Assembly (NCBI GenBank): GCA_051003795.1
Contig: JBPCKZ010000200.1
Span: 1-6,697 of the forward strand
Source of the DNA: JALYXS01 sp051003795
GTDB taxonomy: Bacteria; Acidobacteriota; Terriglobia; Bryobacterales; Bryobacteraceae
Direction: 5' to 3'
DNA: 6,697 nt
In this document: piece by piece, positions 1 through 6,697 of the stretch
Position numbering within the stretch: the stretch's first letter is position 1
Layout of the letters: the number at the start of each line of letters is the position of its first letter
Translations under genes and position numbers: made by a program
The notes under the pieces: generated by a model
Seen by the model: the letters and a program-made list of their open reading frames with translations, nothing else
What the model was told of the DNA's origin: nothing
Databases searched by the model: none

Positions 1-2
1 AA

Positions 3-755
3 GAACTGGATGCCACCCTTCTCCGGAACTGTTGTGAAAGAGTAAGCCGAACGGATGATGGGCGCTCCGGAATACCTGTCTTAAATAACCTGCCCGAGGG
101 CCAGACCGTCCGCGCACGTCAGCAGGGATACCTGCTGCAGATCGACTACGAGGGACTGACAAAGATCGCCGTACGAAAGAATGGCGTGTTTCACGTCCTG
201 ATTCAACCGGGCGATTATCTCGTCGGGGGCATGCCGATCATTGTGTTCGATTCGGGTTTGCTCGAAGAAGCGGATTGTGACGAGATCTATTCAGGCATTT
301 ACGTCGGATCGGACCGCAGCCCCGAGCAAGACATTGAATTCGGATTCTTACAGTTGGCGGAAATCGGCGTACGCGCCCTTTCGCCTGGCATAAACGATCC
401 GTTCACAGCAGTCAATTGCCTTGACCGGGCCTCCGCTGCATTTTGTCTGTTTGCAGAAAGGGAGATTCCATCCGCGAATCACCGGGACGAGGATGGCAAC
501 ATTCGGGTTATTGCCCGAACGGTCACATACGACCGGATGGTGGAGGCCGCCTTTCATCACATCCATGACGCGGCGGCACACAATGCATGGGTACTGCGGC
601 ATCTCGCCGAGCGGATTGGTTTTGTGCTCTCGCGGATAGAGCATATGGAAGTTCGTCGCCCCCTGGAAAACGAGCACTCTCTCGCTTTGGGTGAGGTGGT
701 CCGCCTCGTCGAAACGCGACATCGTCAGAGCCCCAACACCACCGGAATTCTTTGA
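3..755 (+). CDS. DUF2254 family membrane protein, C-terminal part (5' partial)
   Basis: The frame is open from the left edge to a TGA at 753-755, giving about 250 residues of the C-terminal part; the true start lies outside the window. DUF2254 proteins are predicted inner-membrane proteins of unknown function with an N-terminal transmembrane region and a soluble C-terminal part. Only the soluble part is visible. Family-like signatures are the segment QQGYLLQIDYEGL (near 120-160), the PGDYLVGG stretch (near 208-230), and the block DIEFGFLQLAEIGVRALSPG followed by INDPFTAVNCLD (near 331-425), which is the most diagnostic. A GTG at 186 could be taken as a start, but it lies inside the conserved domain and the frame continues upstream, so it is not the gene start. 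No lesion is visible, in contrast to everything downstream. Assignment is from remembered family motifs. Confidence 0.85.
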   Translation, partial: ELDATLLRNCCERVSRTDDGRSGIPVLNNLPEGQTVRARQQGYLLQIDYEGLTKIAVRKNGVFHVLIQPGDYLVGGMPIIVFDSGLLEEADCDEIYSGIYVGSDRSPEQDIEFGFLQLAEIGVRALSPGINDPFTAVNCLDRASAAFCLFAEREIPSANHRDEDGNIRVIARTVTYDRMVEAAFHHIHDAAAHNAWVLRHLAERIGFVLSRIEHMEVRRPLENEHSLALGEVVRLVETRHRQSPNTTGIL

Positions 756-894
756 TTCAACTCATCCACCATCCTTCCAATCGGCGTTCGCACGCCGAAC
801 CTCGGATACGAATCTCAAGGACACCCTGCAGAAAATCATGGACCGCCGTGACGCAGTGATCTCCGGTCTGTCAAAAGCCGATCCTGAAAAACTC
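754..894 (+). pseudogene. LutB-like iron-sulfur protein, N-terminal remnant
   Basis: Frame 1 carries about 47 residues that resemble the N-terminus of LutB/YkgF-type lactate-utilisation proteins. The visible segments are STHPPSFQSAFARRTSDTNL and KDTLQKIMDRRDAVISGLSK followed by ADPEKL. The family pattern is a short lead-in, then F-x(n)-A-x(2)-D-x(2)-L, an R-rich helix, and a leucine plus D-P-E-x-L step before the catalytic region. The resemblance stops at codon CTC 892-894, followed directly by TGA. The iron-sulfur cysteine motifs and the main domain are absent. No good start codon precedes the segment: the frame reads GAT where an ATG might have been, and the nearest possible start (GTG 691) lies inside the DUF2254 gene. 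This is best read as a truncated gene relic. The match is short and from memory, so a chance resemblance remains possible. Confidence 0.35.
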
Positions 895-897
895 TGA

Positions 898-1133
898 AGC
901 CCCGTGGGAAGCCAATCCATAATTGTTTCGGGTAACTGCACGAAGACCTGATTGATTGCGCCACGCAACTGTAGAGGCCGTTCCCTTGCCACCAGATCTT
1001 GTCGCTCCAGCCGAATAGTGGACAACTCGCAATCAGCGCGATTACTCGCCACCAGCGGCTAAGGAAGCCAGATTGGGATTCAGGCCGCATCCCATTTGCC
1101 CGTGGCTCCTCAATTGCAATTGGGTTGGAGTTA
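898..1133. other. Unassigned stretch between gene remnants
   Basis: I read all three + frames and at least two - frames and recognise no protein family. + strand frames are interrupted by stops. A - strand frame stays open from 1052 to 762 but crosses the LutB-like remnant and looks like a shadow. GC is lower than in the hydrolase locus: about 50% by hand count over 901-960, against about 72% over 2521-2580. A 12-bp perfect palindrome, CAATTGCAATTG, lies at 1111-1122 just before the exchanger remnant. The stretch may hold a more decayed gene piece or the original upstream region of the exchanger gene. Confidence 0.5.
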
Positions 1134-1350
1134 ATGAGCGAAGCAACTGAATTCTGCTCTTCGCGGGATCTCTAATTGTTGTACTGTGGGCCAGCCAGCC
1201 GCTTGCGAAAGGACTGGACCGGTTGGGATCCAAGCTCCACCTGTCTGACGGAGCTTGGGCATACTGGTGGCCTTGGGAGCGGATTCTCCCGAAATTTCCC
1301 CGCCGTTGTCGCCTTGTTATCGAATCAGCGGGATCTGGGCGTTGGTATTG
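1134..1350 (+). pseudogene. Sodium/calcium exchanger family protein, N-terminal remnant
   Basis: The family comprises inner-membrane cation antiporters. Three frames pieced together give one continuous N-terminal sequence. It begins with MSEATE at ATG 1134 in frame 3. It continues in frame 2 with LLFAGSLIVVLWASQPLAKG, then LDRLGSKLHLSDG. Frame 1 supplies LGILVALGADSPEIS, and frame 3 again gives AVVALLSNQRDLGVGI. The G-A-D-S-P-E-I-S signature and the following A-x-x-A-L-L helix match the first exchanger repeat; the hydrophobic LLFAGSLIVVLW segment would be the first membrane helix. Frame changes fall at about 1152-1154, 1250-1254 and 1297-1301 (a run of four C), each consistent with loss of one base. 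A GGAG at 1127-1130 lies only three bases before the ATG. Homology stops at 1349/1350, where the expected GSN motif and all later helices are missing. A non-functional fragment. Confidence 0.65.
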
Positions 1351-2161
1351 GTGAATGACGCGGATGTGGCGGCTTGGCTGCAGCTTAAGCGCGTCCACGA
1401 TTCCGCGCCCGTATGTATTCCAAAGCCATTTTTCTTTAGAGAATTCGTCCTCGCGATCTTCCATATGCTCGCCGGCGGCGATGCCGATTCCATCGAGCAG
1501 CGGATAGGCGAGCACCAGTTCGCGAACCGATGCGCGGAAGTAATCGATAGTTTTCCGGTTATCCTGCCGGGATGTAATTCCGTACTTGCCTTCAGCCCCC
1601 CACGTGAAGATGTTCCAGGTGAACCAGTACACCTCAATGCCGCGGTTGTGCGCGTACCGCATCACCGCGCGCGCTGTTATCCGAATAGCTGGGCGTCCGG
1701 GCGTCGAGCGGAACGTTGAACTTGATTCCGCGTCGCTCGATGTGGGGGAAATGGCCGGAATCGGCGAGCGAATCGAGGGAACCGAGGCGGATTGCTTCGT
1801 CGATGTCGAGGCCGCCGTACATGGCTCCCGCGGGATCGGCCCCGAGCACGACGACCGTGGTATTCATGCGCCGGATCGCGTACGATTGCGGGGCAGAACT
1901 TTTCGACGGGGGCACTCCGAGGGATGCGGCGACCTGTCTCGATTGCGTGTTGTCCGCCGCGATCGCGATGCGGATTCCGGACGCGGTGGAGGCGAGGCGG
2001 TCGATGCCGGATTCGATCAACCCTTGGCCCGCGGCAGTATACGCCTTGCGAATTTCCGATGCGGCGAAAGCCACCTGCGGAACCTTTTGGTCGTAGAACA
2101 AAGTGACGGGTTCCGGGGCAGCGCCAAGAGAGACGGCGAATATGCAATAACCGAGCTTCAC
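1351..2161 (-). pseudogene. Secreted glycoside hydrolase-like protein (GH67/GH20b-type N-terminal domain), internally deleted and 3'-truncated
   Basis: Read on the minus strand from GTG 2161. A short signal-peptide-like start (VKLGYCIFAVSLGAAP) leads into about 160 codons resembling the alpha/beta accessory domain found ahead of TIM-barrel domains in GH67/GH20-type enzymes, including TVVVLGADPAGAMYGGLDID and IERRGIKFNVPLDARTPSYS. After DNS, near 1675, the frame runs into 12 unrelated codons and a TGA at 1634-1636. The homologous sequence resumes in another frame at about 1663 with MRYAHNRGIEVYWFTWNIF and ends with HIRVIH at 1351. The helix-strand block expected between these parts is missing, so an internal deletion is inferred, perhaps around 100 codons (not measurable here). 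The C-terminal remainder is also absent. An upstream GTG at 2200 is possible, but 2161 puts the signal peptide at the N-terminus. The substrate cannot be read from the sequence; proximity to the receptor and GH42 gene suggests glycan breakdown. Confidence 0.72.
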
Positions 2162-2200
2162 GATTTTTCTATTGTGGCGCACGGACTCGCGCGAACCCAC

Positions 2201-2209
2201 ATTTATACT
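2201..2209. promoter_or_regulatory. Candidate -10 core in the divergent intergenic gap
   Basis: The 57-bp gap between the divergent starts at 2161 (-) and 2219 (+) contains one AT-rich nonamer, ATTTATACT. On the + strand this gives TATACT at 2204-2209, ten bases from the receptor ATG. On the - strand it gives TATAAA, about 40 bases from the hydrolase GTG. No convincing -35 box is seen for either. If real, the receptor transcript would have almost no 5' leader, and no Shine-Dalgarno sequence is visible before the ATG. This is weak evidence based on two hexamer-like matches. Confidence 0.25.
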
Positions 2210-2218
2210 GTGAGCAAC

Positions 2219-5200
2219 ATGTCTCGAATACTCGCGCTGTTTGCCGTCAGCTTATCCGCCGCGCTCGCGCAAATCTCCACGGGCACTATCGCGGGCACCG
2301 TCGAAGATGCGAGCGGGGCCGTCATTCCCAACGCCGAAATCACGATCAAGCAAGCCGCCACCGGTGAATCGCGCGCGACCCGCACCAACGCGAGCGGCGC
2401 ATTCAACATGCCTTTTCTACAGCCCGGCGTGTACGCGGTAACCGCCGCTGCCGGCGGCTTCAAGGCCAAGCTGCTGAGCGGCATCGCGCTTCAGGTCGAT
2501 CAGACCGCGAACCTCCGCATCCCGCTCGAGATCGGCGCGTCGACCGAAACCGTCGAAGTCACCGGGGCCGCGCCATTGGCGGACACGGCGACCTCCTCGC
2601 TAGGCCAGGTAATTGAGAACAAACAGATCCTCGATCTGCCCCTGAACGGCCGCAACCCGTTCGCGCTGGGTCTGCTCTCCGGGAACACCACGCCCATGTT
2701 CGGCATGGGTTCGAATCTGCCTTTCATCGCGGGCGGCGGACGCTTTTCGGCCAACGAAGTCACGCTCGATGGCGTGGACAACAACACTGTTTCGAACGCG
2801 GGCGCGATTGGAAGGAACGGGATCGCGGTCGTCCCATCGGTCGATGCGGTGCAAGAGTTCAAGGTCAAGACCAGCACATTTTCCGCGGAGTTCGGGCACG
2901 CGGCGGGAGCTGTCGTGAACGCCACGATCAAGAACGGAACCAACGAGTTCCACGGAGTCCTGTTCGAGTTCCTGCGCAACAACGCGCTTGATGCGAACAA
3001 CTTCTTTTCGAACGCGGCCGGCCAGCCCCGCGCGGCTTTTCACCAAAATCAATTCGGGTTCGCCGCGGGCGGCCCGGTCCTAATCCCCAAGCTCTATAAT
3101 GGCCGGAATCGGACATTCCTTTTCGCCGATTATCAGGGTTTGCGGCAGAATACTTCAGCTGGCAGATCCGTCACGGACGTTCCTCCCGCGACCTTGCGCG
3201 CGGGCGATTTTTCGAGCGTGAAGACGCCGATCTACGATCCAGCCACGCGGCGCGTCGGCCCCACCGGTAACGTTATCGCCGACCCGTTCCCCGGAAACAT
3301 CATTCCGACGAATCGCCTGAACCCGTCCGCCGTCGCGATCGCGGGACTCATTCCGCTTCCGAATTTCGGCGTGCCCGGCGCGCTCGCGCGGAATTATTTC
3401 TATCAACCCGCGCAGTTCTCGAACACCGATCAGGGCGACATCCGCGTGGACCAGACCATTTCGTCGAACAATAATTTCTACGCGCGTTTTTCCATCAGCG
3501 CGAATTAGAAACCCGCCGTGGGAACCTTTCCTGGATTCATCGGAGGGGGAACCTCTTCGATCGACAATGCCGCGCAAGGCGCGATCTCGGATGTTCACAT
3601 CTTCACGCCCGCGCTGGTGAACGAATTCCGCTTCGGCTACGTGCGCCACAACGGTAGCATTTATGGCAGCGGCCAGGACGGGGCCGCCTTTGCGCTACAA
3701 CACAACGTAGCCCTCTTTCCCGCGCCGATTTTAGGCTTTCCGAGTATCGCGTTTAACTATTCGGGGCAGCTTCGGGCACTTCGGAATTCTCGGGATGGGG
3801 CGGCGGCGACCCGAACCTCAATATTGAAAACCGCTTTCAATGAGCGGATAACGTGAGTTGGACGCGCGGCCCGCACACGTTCAAATTCGGCGCCGATATC
3901 CGCCGCGAGCGTTTCGACACGGTAAAAGGAACGCCGTTTTTCGGCCAATATATCTACGGCGCAACTTTTACATCGAGCACCAGCGCGCCCGGCTCCGGCT
4001 TGCCATTCGCCGACTTTCTGCTGGGCGATCCAAGCTTTGTCCAGGGGACGCCGATGCTCGATTGGGGACGCCAGCGGAGCATTTACGCCGGCGGTTTCGT
4101 GCAGGACGACTGGAAGATTACGAAAAGTCTGACGCTCAATCTCGGCTTGCGGTACGAACTGTTCACGCAGCCGGTCGACGCGCGAAATCTCGGGAGCTTG
4201 TTCGACATTCGATCCGGTCAGTACGCTTTGCCCGGCAAGAACGGCTTCTCGCGCGCCATCGTGGATGGCGATCACAACAACTTCGGCCCGCGCGCCGGCT
4301 TCGCCTGGCAGGCATCGTCGAAACTCGTGCTGCGCGGCGGTTACGGCTTGTTTTATGGTGAGCGCGATCAGAATCAGCAGGTCACGCAGTTCTCCGGGAA
4401 CCTGCCGAACGTGCCGACCATATCGCTTCCCGGCATTTCGGCCCAGCAGACGGTAGCGCCGCCATACACGATCAATACGCCTATCACGGTCCTTCCGACC
4501 GACCCGTCGCTTGCGTCGTTCACGCCAGCCAAACCCTACGTGGGAACCATCCGCACGGCGGGTTTCCACGACGCGCGCGATCCCATGCTCCACCAGTTTA
4601 ATTTCGATATCCAGTACCAGGTAACGTCTTCCATTCTGCTGGAGACGTCTTATAGCGGAGCGCTTGGGCGCGATCTGTCGTCACTGTTCATCAATGAAAA
4701 TCAGATTCCGTTTTCGCAGGCGCTGGCCGGAAACAATAAACAGGCGAACCGTCCGTTCCCCTATATCAACGGCACCGGTGATCGCCACGTTCTCCACCGC
4801 GTCGAACGATTATAATTCCGTCAACTTCCGGTTGGAGAAGCGGTATACAAAAGGTCTCGCTCTTCTGGTGAACTATACAATTCAGAAAAATCTGGAATCG
4901 GGGGGCGCGGGTCCGGACGCTTACTCGCAAAACGGCGGCACAAGTATCGCGATGGACACTTACAACCTCTCGCTCGAGCGCTCCTATGCGCCCATCGACG
5001 TTCCGCAGATATTCTCCGGAAGCGCCGCGTACGAGCTGCCGTTTGGGCCGGGCAAACAGTGGCTTACCCGCGGCGGGTTCTCCGGGAAGGCGATCGGCGG
5101 ATGGCAGTTGAACACCATCGTCACGCTTCGCGGCGGCTTTCCGTCCGACATTCGCACTAATGTGCTGCCGCCCGTCTTTAACACGTTCAACGTGGCGGAT

Positions 5201-5608
5201 CGCGTGGCGGGGCAACCCCTGCTGCTCCCCAACGCGGGCGTGGACGGCTATTTCAATCCGGCGGCCTTCACCGTGCCGGGCATCGTGACGGGCGCTACGG
5301 GAGCGCCCGTTCAGTTGTTCGGGAATTCCGCGCGGCGGGTGGCGCGCGGAGCAGGATCGCGGAACGCGGATGTATCGGTTTTCAAAAATACCAGGTTCGG
5401 TGAGCGCGCCATGCTGCAGTTCCGCGCGGAATTCTTCAATTTCACGAATACGCCGACATTCTTTTTGCCGGCCGCGAACAGCCCAACGTTGACGTGCATC
5501 GGTACGCCGGGCAGCGCCTGCAACGCGAATAATCCTTCGTTTGGCAAGCTATCGAGCGGCTCGGCGACGGGCCGGCAGATTCAGTTCGGGCTTAAGCTGT
5601 ACTTTTGA
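2219..5608 (+). pseudogene. TonB-dependent receptor (Oar-like, carboxypeptidase-regulatory-like domain), broken by four small lesions
   Basis: Outer-membrane receptor of the large acidobacterial family thought to import oligosaccharides or peptides. The reconstructed protein is about 1129 residues, a normal full length. Residues 1-18 (MSRILALFAVSLSAALAQ) form a signal peptide. Residues about 19-105 are the beta-sandwich domain (GTIAGTVEDASGAVIPNAEI). The plug includes LDLPLNGRNPFALG near 138-151 and NEVTLDGVDNNT near 178. The barrel ends in the beta-barrel signature GLKLYF with terminal Phe. Lesions are TAG at 3506-3508 (codon about 430, probably once CAG), loss of one G in the run at 3763-3766, TGA at 3841-3843 (codon about 542, FQ*ADN, probably once TGG), and gain of one G at 4777-4778. 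The two indels cancel, so the total length stays divisible by three. ATG 2219 is preferred to GTG 2210 because it directly precedes the signal peptide. The GH42 gene follows after five bases. Confidence 0.93.
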
Positions 5609-5613
5609 GCGAC

Positions 5614-6697
5614 ATGATGAAACAAATTGCGGCGCTCGCGCTGGCGGGATTCTGTATCGCCGCCGACGCCCCCAAGACGAATGCGCCGGTCTTTCCCTAC
5701 GGCGCGGTGTACTTTCGAAAATCGAACCTCCCGAGCGGGATTGGGCGCGCGATCACCAGACCGCCGCCCGCCTGGGGATGAACACGTTCCGCCACTGGTT
5801 CATGTGGTCGGCGATCGAAATCACGCCAGGCAAGTACGATTGGCGCGATTACGACCGCATGATGGACCTCGCGGCCCGGAACGGGATCAAGGTTGTGATC
5901 GCCGAACTGATTACAGCCGCGCCGGAATGGATGTTCCACAAATATCCTCAAGCGCGTTATCGCGCGAGCGATGGGACCGTGGTGCACAGCGGCATCGGCG
6001 GCAGCAGCGCGACGGGGGGCTTTCCCGGGCTATGCCTCGATAATCCGGAAGTCCGCGCCGCCGCCGAAAAATTCCTGATCGCGCTTGTGGAACATTACCG
6101 GAATCATCCCGCGCTGCTGGGCTACGATTTGTGGAACGAGAATACATACAATGGCGGCAATCCCAAAAAGATGTACTGCTATTGCGACGCAACCAAGCGC
6201 AAGTTGCGCGAGTGGCTGCGAGCAAAGTACGGCACGGTCGAGCGCACCGCCAAAGTCTGGAACCGTTACAGCTATACGACGTGGGACGATGTTGAGCCGC
6301 CCTACGATTTCGGCGGTTATCCCGACAGTCTCGATTGGCTGCAATTCCGTATCGACGATGCTTTCGATCTTTTTCATTGGCGAACGGTTCTGTTCCGCCA
6401 ACACGATCCGAATCATTTGGTGATGGCGCACGGCGTCGCCGGTACGCTGGAGTCCCTGCCCTCGAACGCGCACGATGAATGGCGTTCGGCTTCGGAGGTG
6501 GACGTTTGGGGTTTCACGTTTGTCGCGTCGCGAAAGGGCGATGAGCCTTGGAAGCAGTTTCAAGCTGTCGACTTGGTTCGCGGCGGATCGCGCGGCAAGC
6601 CTTTCTGGCATGCGGAGGCGGAAGCGGGGCCGCTCTGGATGCAGCCGCAAGTGATCGACCGTCCGCGCGAAGACGGCCGCATTCCCGACGCGAACGA
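5614..6697 (+). pseudogene. GH42 beta-galactosidase-like glycoside hydrolase, early frameshift, 3' partial
   Basis: GH42 enzymes cleave beta-galactosides with a TIM-barrel catalytic domain. Start codons ATG 5614 and 5617 lead a signal-peptide-like MMKQIAALALAGFCIAA, then PVFPYGAVYFRKSN. The frame then reads to a TGA at 5779-5781. Restoring one C at 5727-5728 gives PPERDWARDHQTAARLGMNT, as expected for GH42, and the new frame stays open to the right edge. Family features: LGMNTFRHWFMWSAIEITPG (5772 on); the WNE motif with the probable acid/base Glu at 6138-6140; and KPFWHAEAEAGPLW with the probable nucleophile Glu at 6615-6617, 159 residues later, a spacing close to known GH42 enzymes. The metal-site cysteines are only partly kept (6033, 6177, 6183 present; Thr at 6192). 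An internal ATG at 5778 could start a shorter product lacking the signal peptide and first barrel strand. Five bases separate it from the receptor stop, suggesting co-transcription. The single lesion could be a sequencing error. Confidence 0.88.

Noticed and set aside
186..755. A separate 189-residue protein starting at GTG 186
   Set aside because: The same frame is open to the left edge and family similarity continues upstream, so this is the tail of the DUF2254 gene.
1111..1122. CAATTGCAATTG palindrome as an operator or IS end
   Set aside because: It is a lone 12-bp palindrome with no second copy, direct repeat or transposase nearby.
1229..1259. Hairpin as a transcription terminator
   Set aside because: It lies inside a coding remnant and no T-run follows either arm.
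1042..1350. C-terminal part of the minus-strand frame ending at 1042
   Set aside because: Similarity to the hydrolase family stops at 1351. Below that the frame is antisense to the exchanger remnant and reads as unrelated sequence.
900..1350. Insertion sequence relic between the gene remnants
   Set aside because: I first suspected a transposase here, but the conserved words (GADSPEIS, AVVALLSNQRDLGVG) fit a sodium/calcium exchanger, and no terminal repeats or DDE/HUH motifs were seen.
1586..2218. Upstream in-frame extension of the receptor to 1586
   Set aside because: The extension runs antisense to the hydrolase-like remnant, shows no family similarity, and would bury the clear signal peptide that starts at 2219.
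3757..4593. 278-residue open frame on the minus strand
   Set aside because: It lies wholly antisense to the conserved receptor barrel, is arginine-rich low-information sequence typical of GC-rich shadows, and matches no family I recognise.

Overview
The window looks like a chromosomal segment of an acidobacterium, most likely of the Solibacter/Bryobacter type. That placement is inferred from gene content: an Oar-like TonB-dependent receptor with an N-terminal carboxypeptidase-regulatory-like domain, a GH42-type hydrolase, and a hydrolase-like protein with a GH67/GH20b-style N-terminal domain. It does not rest on any marker gene. No rRNA, tRNA, CRISPR array, phage gene or recognisable transposase was found.

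Layout, left to right. (1) Positions 3-755, + strand: the C-terminal part of a DUF2254 membrane protein, open at the left edge and the only gene here that looks intact. (2) About 754-894, +: a short remnant resembling the N-terminus of a LutB-type lactate-utilisation iron-sulfur protein. (3) 898-1133: no recognisable gene. (4) 1134 to about 1350, +: the N-terminal part of a sodium/calcium-exchanger-family protein, readable only by crossing three single-base frame changes. (5) 1351-2161, - strand: a secreted hydrolase-like gene lacking an internal segment and its C-terminal part. Its remnant abuts the exchanger remnant at about 1350/1351. (6) A 57-bp divergent intergenic gap. (7) 2219-5608, +: a full-length TonB-dependent receptor gene carrying two nonsense codons and two compensating single-base indels. 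(8) 5614 to the right edge, +: a GH42 beta-galactosidase-like gene with one early frameshift, otherwise open and running off the window.

The receptor and GH42 gene sit head to tail five bases apart, and the hydrolase-like gene diverges from them. This is the expected arrangement of a small glycan uptake and degradation locus: outer-membrane import plus secreted or periplasmic hydrolases. Every member visible here is broken, so the striking feature is a dead or dying carbohydrate-utilisation locus next to a patchwork of truncated gene ends, not a new system. The main caveat is that some single-base indels could be sequencing errors, since several lie in short runs of one base. The two nonsense codons and the truncation junctions are harder to explain that way.
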